A DNA stretch of 64,000 bases, taken from NCBI GenBank assembly GCA_918807975.1, contig OU964919.1, forward strand, positions 15,890,001-15,954,000. Reading direction: 5' to 3'. Shown in pieces: positions 45,901 to 50,721 of this stretch. A program made the translations under genes and the position numbers. Positions within the stretch are counted from its first letter, which is position 1, and each line of letters starts with the position of its first letter. The notes below the pieces were generated by a model. It had not been told where the DNA came from, searched no databases, and saw nothing but the letters and a program-made list of their open reading frames with translations. The DNA comes from Aplidium turbinatum. Lineage: Eukaryota; Chordata; Ascidiacea; Aplousobranchia; Polyclinidae.

Positions 45901-48847
45901 TAATTGTCCGGTAGACGTTTACTGTACTGATAAAAGGTGAAGATCGGAACAGTGTCAATGTCTACAGTTTTTTATAGGGTACTATTCTCTATATACCTTG
46001 AAACAAAGGCATTTATGCTTTCATGAAAATGCTTCGTTTGATTAAGATTTGTATTTTCAGAGCGTAGCATTGTGAAATGTGCTTTAAAGCTATGGTGCAG
46101 ATTAATAAGCAAAATCGAGGACAAACTAATTACAGTATACTGATCTCAAGAAGTCAAATTAATCTTTACCTTGTAAATGTCGTAAACCAGGATCTATTTT
46201 TAAACGTTTTCCTTCAACACCATCTACTGGAGCAGTTGATCTAAAAGCACTGTCGGGAGATGGCGCAAAAGCTCTAGGAGGTCCGATTCTGGTATAAGTC
46301 ATGCCTTCCTTTTGTACTAAGGTAACCTGGCCGATTAGAAATACTTGCAGAATATAAAACAAAGCAAATAAAATATCAAGACACGTAACAGCCAAGTATG
46401 ATATAACCACTTCTAGATTTTGATATTTTTCATCAGCGCTTGTGCAACTTTCTGAATTTTATACAAGAAGCAAGCAGTTTGCACATTGATGGTAGTTGTT
46501 TGCCAGTTTTCCAACACTAAAATGTTCTAAAAGCAACATTATATAATTTTATCGCTGGGCATTGATTTAAAGCTTTTTGCTACAACTTTCAACAGAAGGC
46601 ACAAAGCAATTCAGACTATTTCAAAAGTCTAGTTTGACAGCAAAATGTAGCCTACTAAAAACTTTACAATCTTGTGGTGGTATTTCAAGGGGCACAACAG
46701 ATGTGTTTTTCACTGTTTTTTCGTTGGCACTTTGTTCCCCACTAGAATTACTTTACCGACCCCTAGTGAATTGTAGATTACAGTTTCAATAATCATTAGT
46801 TGGTTACATAAACTTGTTTTGTTTGTTTGTTGAGTTGTGGTAGTATCAACTGCTTTATTGTAGCCCTGATTTTGTATTATTCTAATTTTTATATCGCATG
46901 CAAGATATGGTGTATGCCATAATATCATGGTGTATGCCATATGAGTAAGTGTATGCCATAATATCAGTCTATCAGAATCAGGGTTGGCTTAGCAGGTAAA
47001 ACAGAGATCATAAAACATATGACTTTAAAATAAAAAATCCATCATATCCATTATCCATGTGATAAATAGTCCATTAACTTGAATAGTATTTACCTTTCCT
47101 TGAGAAGGCCTTTCCACAACCGGCTTAAACGAGTTTGAACTTGTTTTAACAATGTCTGTCACATCTTCTGTATTCGCATCATCTTTGATGCTCAGTTCTT
47201 TTACTTCTTTAACTGCCGCAAAGTTATCATAGCGACCGTTGCTTGGCGAAATTGATCGAGGAACAGGCTTGAAAGTCTCGCTTTGAACAGGTTGTTTAGG
47301 TAATCTAATAGTAAGTTGTGCAGTGGTAGTGGTATCTTCGTTTTTATCATTCTTATTTTGTTGGCAATACGACATGGCTTCTTCAAGAAGGTCTCGGCTG
47401 AAAGGTTTGCTTTGGCTGTCTGAGTTTATCTGAAATAAAGACAAAATTACCTAGTTGGACTTCGGAAATCCCCAAATGAGTTTATATTCGGCTGTGATAA
47501 GATTGCTTTAGAATAACTAAAGGTTTGATTTTATTCGCCAAGGGCTACAAAATGTTATTCTATAAATTGTATGGGTCTAGGTCTACAGTATTTGCCAGCA
47601 ACCTTTACAGAGCCACAATGTCCGAATGTAAATTACTTTGGTGTAAATTGAAGGGTCGTATGTTGAACATTGTAAGCAATAATTAGCGGAAAGGTCCCTT
47701 TTACCAACTACCACAGTGATTTAATGCCAACCTTAATCAATAAGTAAGGTAAGATATAGACTACGGTGTTTTTCCTATCAATACAATGTATGCGATACTG
47801 TTACATGGATATAAGCCATGCATAACATCTTTATTTTGTATTAATATAATATACGATAATGAAATTAGCGAAGATCTTTAAATACATAAAGGAAACTTGA
47901 ACTCAAAATATGCAATTACTGGGAACCCTTGGAGGGGAGCTATTACATGTCCTCAATCCAATCTAACTATTTCAACCTCAACGTGTCTCAGTGGCAGCAC
48001 TGACAAACCAAAAACTAACAGTTCCAGTAATACTAGTTTTAAAAGTTTGAAGTTTGCGATGTTTCTTGACAATTTAAAATTATTACTTGTAGCATAAGTG
48101 TAGCAGTAGTCGACTTGAAAAAGTATATATTTATAAAGGTACGGCATGGCCACCTGGAGATGCGGCCTGATTTGTCACATTTTGCAGATTTTGATTACAG
48201 CTTGTACTGCTAGTGCTTGACTGACATTTTCTGAGATGTTTTTACTTTTTGCGGTTTCCTAATGACATAAAACTTTTTTGTTGCCTTGGGGAAGCAGTAG
48301 CAAATGAGAAAAAGTAAGTTGAAAAACGCAAAATCAGACTGTTATTGAAAATTAACAGTCTGACTAAAATCTTCGAAATAAAATTTTCTTTGTTTTTCAA
48401 CATGTAAGGATGTTAAAACCTATTGTATCATCTGGGGAAAAAAATAAAGAAAGCGTAAAAATCTAATTTTTCGAAAAATTTATTTAAACTTCCGCCCAAA
48501 GTTAGAAAAACCTGGAAATTTCTGCGAAATGTGACAAATCAGGCCGTATCTTTAGGTGGCCATGGGTACGGTAAGCTACGTTGTGTTTTTGGGTCTACAC
48601 TATGTAGGCGAGAGCCTGAAATGGTATTTTCAACAGTACTATAATGTAAACGTAAGACTCTACTTACTGCTGGGCAGGTGTGCATTTGATACGCCTCGGT
48701 TAAACGATGTTCGCATGTGCTGGTATTAGGATCTGTTTCACTTTCAACTCTTGCTGTGGAGTTTTGAGCTTGTTGATCTTGATAAGCTTTATAGGCATGC
48801 ATCAGCACTGTCAAACTATCTGCAGAAGACTGCATTTTAATTATCCT
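12785..48847 (-). CDS. CNGA: Cyclic-nucleotide-gated cation channel, CNGA type (gene span)
   Basis: Exons in transcription order: 48847-48668, 47429-47094, 46326-46170, 44500-44309, 44082-43886, 38006-37810, 28560-28425, 26054-25801, 25237-25107, 24320-24176, 23861-23803, (one missing), 20807-20616, 19510-19356, 18873-18698, then probably 15288-15128 and 12934-12785. This gives over 900 residues. It has a long hydrophilic and acidic N-terminus, the pre-S1 motif INPEGN (CNGA: IDPSG), six membrane segments, a pore LTLTTIGE, a C-linker with MQQRVLRWY, a cyclic-nucleotide-binding domain (GEVGREMFIV, FGEIAVL) and a coiled-coil tail. TIGE in the filter marks an A-type, pore-forming subunit. The sequence shows a plasma-membrane cation channel opened by cAMP or cGMP. 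Two introns use GC donors. Val replaces the usual Thr of the phosphate-binding cassette. Introns hold most of the window's transposons. Confidence 0.96.
13180..13420 (-). repeat. SINE family A copy (body and tail, head lost)
   Basis: It shares TTCCATCCACTAGGTGCCGC and the GGCCCGGTCATCGACTTGGA region with the fuller copies at 18968 and 21552. The tRNA-like head is not recognisable here. Confidence 0.6.
14121..14952. mobile_element. hAT-like MITE with TAGGG ends, carrying a nested foldback
   Basis: The ends are TAGGGCAAAAGTGTT..GTTGCCAG and the inverse CTGGCAACACT..CACCCTA. A 7-bp direct flank CTCCGAG lies at 14114-14120 and 14953-14959. Its subterminal AAAAGTGTTGCCAGAT matches that of the hAT MITE at 1012, so the two are probably related. 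The element at 14136-14349 is inserted near its left end. Confidence 0.7.
14136..14349. mobile_element. Foldback MITE with about 100-bp arms and 9-bp target duplication
   Basis: The arms begin GGTAACG and include CTAGAACATCACACAACTAA and GTCCTGTCTTTGTCATGAGT. They meet at a G-run/C-run core around CTTGTATACCAGTCCCAGGT. A perfect 9-bp duplication AAAAGTGTT lies at 14127-14135 and 14350-14358. Nine-base duplications with long inverted ends suggest a Mutator-like origin, which is an inference. Confidence 0.85.
15128..15288 (-). CDS. CNGA: Probable CNGA C-terminal exon
   Basis: Acceptor GATGTCTAG, donor AAAG|GTATGG, open for 53 codons. It encodes IYEKVQETQKLHRKKDGKLL and a variable tail ending PIPKQAEKPK. 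It lies between the binding domain and the coiled-coil exon on the same strand, but its start phase does not fit exon n. Another exon must lie between, or it belongs to a different transcript. Confidence 0.5.
15840..16230. repeat. Fragments of a 'GACTCCGACTCC' repeat family
   Basis: Words such as CACTCCGACTTCGAAGTCTG and CACTCCAACTCCGGCCG cluster here. They resemble the ends of a widespread animal repeat (TGTGGAGTCGGAGTC). Related pieces lie near 31340-31445, 38500-38570 and 55964. The boundaries are unclear. Confidence 0.4.
16449..16895. mobile_element. hAT MITE rich in ATGGAATGGAAG repeats
   Basis: Ends CAGGGAATGGGATGGG and inverse CATCCCATACCCTG. A perfect 8-bp duplication TTTTCAAG lies at 16441-16448 and 16896-16903. 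The paralogous empty site at 56195-56202 has a single TTTTCAAG. Both subterminal parts contain many copies of GATGGAATGGAAG. Confidence 0.9.
17079..17946. mobile_element. hAT-type element (CAGGGGTCGGCAAACT family)
   Basis: Left end CAGCGGTCGGCAAACTTTCT, right end inverse of CAGGGGTCGGCAAACTGCGG. A 7-bp CTTTACA flanks both sides, with two extra bases on the left, and the matching empty site in the second repeat copy is CTTTATA at 56370. No transposase domain is seen. Confidence 0.8.
18698..18873 (-). CDS. CNGA: CNGA exon n: phosphate-binding cassette of the nucleotide-binding domain
   Basis: Acceptor TTTATGCAG, donor CCCAG|GTAAGA. It encodes VARLKTGDFFGEIAVLNLNE, then VNIRVASVRSVGYSEVF. FGEI and the cassette Arg are kept. 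The next residue is Val where CNGA1, HCN and most relatives have Thr (RTA). It ends at YYPG before the C-helix. Confidence 0.95.
18968..19224 (-). repeat. SINE family A copy with tRNA-like head
   Basis: On the minus strand the head reads GATAGCTCAATCGGATAAGG (A-box-like), followed by CTTTGTGAACGAAGAA and a body with CAAACTTCGTCTTGTCGATT. The tail carries ACCGGGCCTGCGTCTCTGGT. The B-box region is diverged. Confidence 0.65.
19356..19510 (-). CDS. CNGA: CNGA exon m: start of cyclic-nucleotide-binding domain
   Basis: Acceptor TTTTTTAG, donor ATTAG|GTGCAT. It encodes VSIFQLVQPEFLHHLVLKMK and CIYTPNDLVCRYGEVGREMF. This matches CNGA [39 protein letters not shown]. The phase-2 end completes Ser with the next exon (VISECGR). 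Confidence 0.94.
20060..20538. mobile_element. hAT MITE, CAGTGGTTCTCAAC family
   Basis: It begins CAGTGGTTCTCAACGGGGCG and ends GGTTGAGAAACACTG. A perfect 8-bp target duplication CTTTAACC lies at 20052-20059 and 20539-20546. It sits in the CNGA intron between exons m and l. Confidence 0.9.
20616..20807 (-). CDS. CNGA: CNGA exon l: C-linker
   Basis: Acceptor ATTTGCAG, donor AAAG|GTGGGT, 64 codons in phase 0. It encodes FMTAKNIPKSMQQRVLRWYR, then VPDSLKTELAIYVNLSTLRK. This matches CNGA [40 protein letters not shown]. Confidence 0.95.
21552..21836 (-). repeat. SINE family A, fullest copy
   Basis: Minus-strand head: AATAGCTCAGTTGGTTAGCG (A box), then TGACTTTGTGAACGAAGAAG, and further on GGTTCGACTCTCG (B box). 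The body has TTCAGCGGCATCTAGTGAAT and GGAATAATTCCCC, and the tail GGTAACCGGCCCTGCGTCAA. This is a tRNA-derived, polymerase III type retroposon. Confidence 0.8.
22414..23164. mobile_element. hAT-like element with CAGTGCCGGTC ends, containing a nested MITE
   Basis: Left end CAGTGCCGGTCTTTGGGG, right end AGACCGGCACTG. GCTTCAG flanks both sides (22407-22413, 23165-23171). The interior has GGGCCCGCAA near both ends. The element at 22577-22797 is nested inside. Confidence 0.8.
22577..22797. mobile_element. Nested MITE with GGTGCAACCTATTTCGTC ends
   Basis: GGGTGCAACCTATTTCGTC and the inverse GACGAAATAGGTTGCATCC bound it, and AGACTC occurs at 22571-22576 and 22798-22803. GTACGAAATTGGGGTACGAA-type internal repeats give a partly palindromic interior. 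Confidence 0.7.
23205..23430 (-). repeat. SINE family B copy
   Basis: It aligns with 44573-44770: CCGGTGGTxGAA, AGGAAGCCA, AAGACACAGCCGCATGCTCT and CGTACTAGGGCTCT. On the minus strand a B-box-like GGTTTGACATCGC lies downstream of AGAGCCCTAGTACGG. A tRNA-derived SINE is likely. Confidence 0.55.
23803..23861 (-). CDS. CNGA: CNGA exon k: S6
   Basis: This is a 59-base exon (acceptor ATTTTACAG, donor GTTG|GTGAGT). It encodes EYLCTMAAYFLGIFVFATVV and then G split over the intron. It matches CNGA [21 protein letters not shown]. The exon that should carry the following NIGSMISNMN-type segment was not found. Confidence 0.93.
24176..24320 (-). CDS. CNGA: CNGA exon j: pore turret, pore helix and selectivity filter
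   Basis: Acceptor AATTGTAG, donor ATCGA|GTAAGC. It encodes DGTRGWAYPFTANVSEWSTL then [20 protein letters not shown] (CNGA: [20 protein letters not shown]). The filter Glu after TIG is the calcium-binding pore glutamate of A-type subunits. NVS in the turret is a possible N-glycosylation site where vertebrate CNGA1 is also glycosylated. Confidence 0.96.
24340..25106. other. CNGA intron between S5 and pore exons
   Basis: AT-rich. I see no repeat boundary, reading frame or RNA signal. Confidence 0.5.
25107..25237 (-). CDS. CNGA: CNGA exon i: S5, GC donor
   Basis: Acceptor AATTGTTTAG. It encodes KLEWAISYPTVLRVAILVHT and LMHWFACFYFMVSES (CNGA: [27 protein letters not shown]). The frame joins the pore exon only through donor GAAG|GCAAGT, a GC-AG intron. 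The GT two bases further would break the frame. Confidence 0.93.
25801..26054 (-). CDS. CNGA: CNGA exon h: S2, S3 and S4
   Basis: Acceptor TCATTTAG, donor ATCAG|GTGTGT. S2 is DCICDIIFLVDILMQ, then the CNG-specific TGFLEDGLLVTD (CNGA: TGYLEQGLLVKE). S3 is FILDVICLLPF. S4 is MWRLPRVLKMFRAKEFI, a weakly charged sensor as is usual in CNG channels. It ends in phase 2 and joins S5 to give R-KLEWA. Confidence 0.95.
26470..27015 (-). mobile_element. Non-LTR retrotransposon fragment, C-terminal part of the polymerase protein
   Basis: The minus-strand frame 27012-26521 (163 residues, open) reads KTRSRVLKCYIYPVFHYNSE, TWNIS, INAFEMWCFRRMQRISWLAK, KFLGHVVRKQKLEHL and GKRAPGRQRQTHLEQF. This is the familiar pattern after the reverse-transcriptase fingers in LINEs (..YVFPVLTYGAETW..FEMWCYRRLLRISW..GKRRRGRPR). 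The reverse-transcriptase core is missing on the 5' side. It lies in the intron between S1 and S2. Confidence 0.85.
27016..28424. other. CNGA intron sequence without recognised features
   Basis: AT-rich, with a run of twelve G near 27499 and several TAGGCCTA words. I see nothing else. Confidence 0.45.
28425..28560 (-). CDS. CNGA: CNGA exon g: pre-S1 motif and S1
   Basis: Acceptor TATTTTCAG, donor GCC|GTGAGT. It encodes GTKLIINPEGNNLIAWLGLI and SFLYFAWSLIARQAF. This aligns with the CNGA pattern VIDPSGNWYYRWL..YNWCLLVARACF. S1 is the hydrophobic helix from IAWLGL to SLIA. Confidence 0.92.
28724..29482 (-). mobile_element. Penelope-like retroelement tail with inverted terminal copy (broken)
   Basis: A minus-strand frame of about 100 residues (29300-28992) ends LNRQLFAADASYLLNIF, typical of the C-terminal endonuclease region of Penelope-like elements. 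Its 3' tail (GGCCGAAAACGTTTGTAATT) runs to 28724. The last 55 or so bases, including CATAATATAATAACATGAAA, recur inverted at about 29430-29482, upstream of the coding part. Only the 3' part remains. It is old and not functional. Confidence 0.6.
29714..29739 (+). repeat. (GTT)n microsatellite
   Basis: About eight GTT units in a row. Confidence 0.9.
29860..31205 (+). mobile_element. Non-LTR retrotransposon fragment with reverse-transcriptase core
   Basis: Translated pieces run in order: LKSYLENRLQ, VTCGVPQGSILGS, FLIYIKDLP, FADDTSLT (the reverse-transcriptase catalytic region), HLGVYFDNRLKWEVHL, then LNDIFNLECAVFVYKSAHN and YYNTRKKIK. The order and motifs match jockey/CR1-type LINEs. The frame is interrupted several times and the 5' part is missing. 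It ends near an AATAAAAAAG stretch at 31185. It lies in the CNGA intron before S1, antisense to the gene. Confidence 0.85.
31340..31445. repeat. End of the 'TGTGGAGTCGGAGTC' repeat family
   Basis: CCTTTGACTCCACAACTCCG followed by ACTTCCCAGCCC resembles the terminal repeat of a widespread hAT-like repeat. A partner end was not found nearby. Confidence 0.4.
32125..32310 (+). CDS. Short open frame inside the P-like element
   Basis: About 61 codons: LEKVDIYKTKVFLGIDKNLL, GGHSCLKCDFSMSENVC, VFEHLDKLEGSLPTDVR. I do not recognise a domain. It lies between the left arm and the nested palindrome, and could be a transposase exon of the same element. Confidence 0.35.
   Translation: MLEKVDIYKTKVFLGIDKNLLKSANAGGHSCLKCDFSMSENVCTVFEHLDKLEGSLPTDVR
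32637..36076. mobile_element. Nested 3.44 kb palindrome (foldback element), TAAT target duplication
   Basis: The arms are about 1.68 kb each, centred near 34356 with a spacer of about 90 bases. They start GGGTCATTCCATGCCAAACG and differ at only a few percent of positions by eye. TAAT flanks it at 32633-32636 and 36077-36080. Each arm keeps the same 71-codon frame (32971-33186 plus, 35536-35751 minus; SVPILMRRQILDHIKKAV). The superfamily is not recognised. A 4-bp duplication with very long inverted ends suggests a cut-and-paste foldback. Confidence 0.85.
36810..37163. mobile_element. hAT MITE, CAGYGGTTCTCA family, nested in the P-like element
   Basis: Ends CAGCGGTTCTCAGCC and GGTTGAGTATCACTG, with a perfect 8-bp duplication TGCTAGCA (36802-36809, 37164-37171). 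The interior keeps GGGCCACA words, as in the other members. Confidence 0.9.
37810..38006 (-). CDS. CNGA: CNGA exon f: pre-S1 cytoplasmic region
   Basis: Acceptor ATCTAACAG, donor CCAG|GTAAAG. It encodes ATRRLRRILPLDVQSTEEYE and NARHSFLKTLSCAK, and ends ...DSDKESFS in phase 2. Phase agreement with the S1 exon makes the join firm. Confidence 0.8.
38010..42549. other. Large CNGA intron segment, mostly unrecognised
   Basis: AT-rich. A fragment with TCGGAACTCGAGACTCCGAC lies near 38510 (see the repeat at 15840). A short ACCCTAACCCTAACCCC run sits at 40721-40737. Near 39450 CAGCGGTGCCCACCTCTGC looks like one end of another hAT-type element. No host exon was found. Confidence 0.4.
42550..42989. mobile_element. 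hAT MITE, CAGGGGTCCCCAAACT family
   Basis: The right end is inverse CAGGGGTCCCCAAACTGCGG with GGGCCG words. The left end CAAAGGTCACCAAACTTTTT is degenerate. No convincing target duplication remains, so it is older than its relatives. Confidence 0.6.
42990..43885. other. CNGA intron segment without recognised features
   Basis: AT-rich intron sequence between a hAT MITE and exon e. Nothing recognised. Confidence 0.45.
43886..44082 (-). CDS. CNGA: CNGA exon e: acidic N-terminal region
   Basis: Acceptor TGGTCTTCAG. It encodes DPDPDDSDSSQSEDDDEEEE, then NLRKRKLSDDRTPPP. The end at CCATCA|GTGATA is in phase 0 and fits the next exon, but that donor is weak. The acidic run recalls the glutamate-rich N-terminal parts of some vertebrate rod CNG subunits, though no homology can be claimed. 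Confidence 0.65.
44309..44500 (-). CDS. CNGA: CNGA exon d: basic N-terminal region, GC donor
   Basis: Acceptor GTTTTCTCAG. It encodes DPTKSRLSRSTSVPVTYPEG and then KLKLKSAILAKTSAALVRKP. The frame joins the next exon only if the donor is AACAG|GCAAGT, a strong-consensus GC-AG donor. The nearby GT (GGCAA|GTAAAA) would break the phase. Confidence 0.72.
44573..44770 (-). repeat. SINE family B copy with B box
   Basis: Minus strand: GAGAGCCCTAGTACAGTACG, then GGTTCGACACCGC (B box), CTCAAGAGCATGTGGCTGTA, and a 3' part with ATTGGCTTCCTTGC and CCACCGGGCGTAAAGCCAGG. A second copy lies at 23205-23430. Confidence 0.65.
44998..45824 (+). mobile_element. hAT element carrying a transposase C-terminal frame
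   Basis: It starts CAGTGATTCCCAACCGCGGC and ends GGTTGGGAACCACTG. A perfect 8-bp duplication GTTTAGAC lies at 44990-44997 and 45825-45832. The subterminal part repeats GCGGCTC. It carries the transposase frame described next. Confidence 0.92.
45152..45748 (+). CDS. hAT transposase, C-terminal half (GTF2IRD2/ZBED5-like)
   Basis: 198 codons, uninterrupted. MQVMLQTTHFPTLSDHRTNG leads into FELEL-type helices, VATAPDNFQLELLDMQSDIE, LKNNAQKNSSAFGSTYVCKA and SKMIRIKNKYRNRLTDDHLK. This is the hAT dimerisation region as found in the domesticated relatives GTF2IRD2, ZBED5 and SCAND3 (LFGSTYVCEQAFSRMKxIKS..RSRLTDEHL). The N-terminal zinc finger and first catalytic Asp are missing, so it is a deletion derivative. 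The last residues become hydrophobic (WFVLFFLLMLL) and are probably not original coding. Confidence 0.85.
   Translation: MQVMLQTTHFPTLSDHRTNGSFEAYSRLISNLIDEFNCRINGMNLFLPMMNMFANPIAVNVATAPDNFQLELLDMQSDIELKQLLQSEDLLEFCSRVPEGEYRNLKNNAQKNSSAFGSTYVCKALFSKMIRIKNKYRNRLTDDHLKQLLHTASSAIAPRFDKLGSKPMPSWTLNWFVLFFLLMLLFVGTCFRIFVIIT
45850..46169. other. CNGA intron segment without recognised features
   Basis: AT-rich, nothing recognised. Confidence 0.45.
46170..46326 (-). CDS. CNGA: CNGA exon c: N-terminal region
   Basis: Acceptor TCGGCCAG, donor CAAG|GTAAAG. It encodes MTYTRIGPPRAFAPSPDSAF and then GKRLKIDPGLRHLQ. It begins in phase 0 and ends in phase 1, agreeing with both neighbours. Confidence 0.72.
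46908..46968. repeat. Short tandem repeat, unit GTGTATGCCATAATATCA
   Basis: Three degenerate copies of GTGTATGCCATA follow each other in the intron between exons c and b. Confidence 0.75.
47094..47429 (-). CDS. CNGA: CNGA exon b: hydrophilic N-terminal region
   Basis: 112 codons, phase 0 to 0, acceptor TTTATTTCAG, donor AAG|GTAAAT. Polar, low-complexity sequence (YCQQNKNDKNEDTTTT, SIKDDANTEDV), as is usual for the unconserved cytoplasmic N-terminus of CNG subunits. Confidence 0.75.
48145..48564. mobile_element. Non-autonomous element with CATGGCCACC ends
   Basis: Inverted ends CATGGCCACCTGGAGATGCG and (inverse right) CATGGCCACCTAAAGATACG continue as GGCCTGATTTGTCACATTTT. GGTACGG flanks both sides (48138-48144, 48565-48571). 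The CATGG end suggests a link to the P-like element at 31633. Confidence 0.85.
48668..48847 (-). CDS. CNGA: CNGA exon a: N-terminus with first methionine
   Basis: It follows acceptor ATTTTGCAG and ends GCA|GTAAGT in phase 0. The ATG at 48835-48833 gives MQSSADSLTVLMHAYKAYQD. The frame is open back to the acceptor, so an upstream exon could add residues. No domain is recognised. It is placed first because its phase fits the next exon. Confidence 0.7.
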
Positions 48848-48938
48848 CTGCAAAATCAAAGTTGATTGAATTACAAGATATTTTAAATAAATTTACAAAG
48901 CTAAAACTTGCTACAAACTTTTGCTACCGTGATGTAGG

Positions 48939-50713
48939 CAGGGGCGGATCCAGAGGGAGGCGATTGGGGCGATCGCCCCCCCTAAAAGCTAAGAAAGTAG
49001 CTTTATTCTTTATTTATATCCATACGATTTGGAAAACAACATATCGAAAGCAATGCTGCATAAGTCTTTCGCCATGTTCATTGTTCAAAGATTAGGTTAG
49101 GCTAAGGTAGCCTATAATAATAACATAGTAGGTCTATGAAAGGCTATTATTTCGTCACAGAGTCTAATCACCGAACAAAATTACTAAACTTTTAAAAGTT
49201 TCTAAACATTTTGCCAGCATTCTAGTCTAGAGCACAGCAATAAATCCCTAAGCCGAGATAAGTTGGTTGACAGAGTAGGTTATTGGCAACTTTGGCGGTC
49301 AGACGTGGAACTAAAACCATTGGAATTCTATCTTGAAATTGCATCAAGAAACAGCAAAGTTCAACTTTTTTCAATGAGACTTTAGCATCTTGTCGCCTAA
49401 CATCATTGCTACCACGAAATTACTGAAGTATCGACCCGATAACATTGACAAAAGTCATTTGCAATGCCTACAACGGCTTGTTACGTCATATATATATAGT
49501 GTGGAATCTGCTCTATGTTCAGAGATCTAATTATGGACGAAGTATGAACAAGTATAACTGTTCCGGCGACTGCTGCAGTCTTACCGATGACTGCGGAAGA
49601 AGCTTTACAACAGTGTGATGAAGATGTGTACACAATCGTACACTCTCTTCTAAAACTACTATTAACCTTGCCAGTCAGCGTAGCATCAGCCGAAAAAAGC
49701 TTTTCATCTCTTCGGTCGTTGAAAACCTGGCTGAGGAACAACATTGGCGAGGAAAGACTTAATGGATTGGCCTTACTATACCAGCATCGGGACATTTTAA
49801 TTGACCCAGATTCCGTGATAAATCGATTTGCCAACAGTAGAAACCGCAAACTTGAGTTTGTGTTGTAGTCAAAGGTACGACACCTGTTAGTATTACCCGT
49901 ACCGGCAAAGTAGCTTTTTTATTTTCGTTTTATTTGTGAAGTAAACAGAAATAGTTGTTTCTGTTATTGTTAGTTTTTTTATTTGTCTGGTGCAGCGACC
50001 GTGCATGACACGTTTTAAGGAGGACTATATCCTTTAGTTGTCATTTTACTAAGTTATGTTTAACTGCCATTCTGTAGTTTTAATGTACAAATTGTAGTGT
50101 TTCGGTGCTCCAAAATAAAAATTTACAATCGAAAGCTATAGCCTATAGTGGCGATTCTACTGGGGGTGGAGCATGACCCAGTATTTTGATCTGACCCCCA
50201 CTTTTGTTAGTCATTATGTTGAATGCATGCACAACCTTTCCTCATTGCTCTTTACAGTATAACAATTCAAAACTTGTCAGAGGAATAAAGCCTCGAAGTT
50301 ATACAGTAAGTCTATAACAACCTCAATGTCTGTATCAATATTATGCTGCGACATTGGGAAGACAGAATTACGTGTTATTATCTTTCCGTGGTCAATTTTT
50401 AAATTGCTGTGAAACAATCAAGAGTGAAACGTTCAGTCTCAACTATAAATGCGGCTAGGTTGTTCAGGCTTCAACTTGACATGGCAAGGGCACATCAGCT
50501 CTTTACCCCTCCCTTTGTTAAACAACAGCATTGTTGAGGGTTTTTTAAGTTATAAAATTTCTCATAATTTGTGTTCGAAATGCTCTCAGAACGCACCAAA
50601 CTCAACCTAAATTTTCTAGGGGAGACCTCCGTCGTTGTTTATGCCGGGCTGATCACTTGCCTGAATGTCAATGACATCGCCCCCCCTAACGTTAATACCT
50701 GAATCCGCCCCTG
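48939..50713. mobile_element. hAT element, CAGGGGCGGATCCAG family
   Basis: Left end CAGGGGCGGATCCAGAGG, right end CTGAATCCGCCCCTG. The inner borders share CGCCCCCCCTAA. GATGTAGG (48931-48938) and GATGTAAG (50714-50721) are an 8-bp duplication with one mismatch. It carries a transposase frame. It sits just upstream of the first CNGA exon seen. Confidence 0.88.
49587..49868 (+). CDS. hAT transposase dimerisation domain fragment
   Basis: 93 codons ending in a stop: LLLTLPVSVASAEKSFSSLR, SLKTWLRNNIGEERLNGLAL and YQHRDILIDPDSVINRFANS. This is the hAT C-terminal signature (LP.S.ASAERSFS.LR.IKT.LRS.M...RL..LALL). Everything upstream is lost, so the element is a deletion derivative. Confidence 0.88.
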   Translation: MTAEEALQQCDEDVYTIVHSLLKLLLTLPVSVASAEKSFSSLRSLKTWLRNNIGEERLNGLALLYQHRDILIDPDSVINRFANSRNRKLEFVL

Positions 50714-50721
50714 GATGTAAG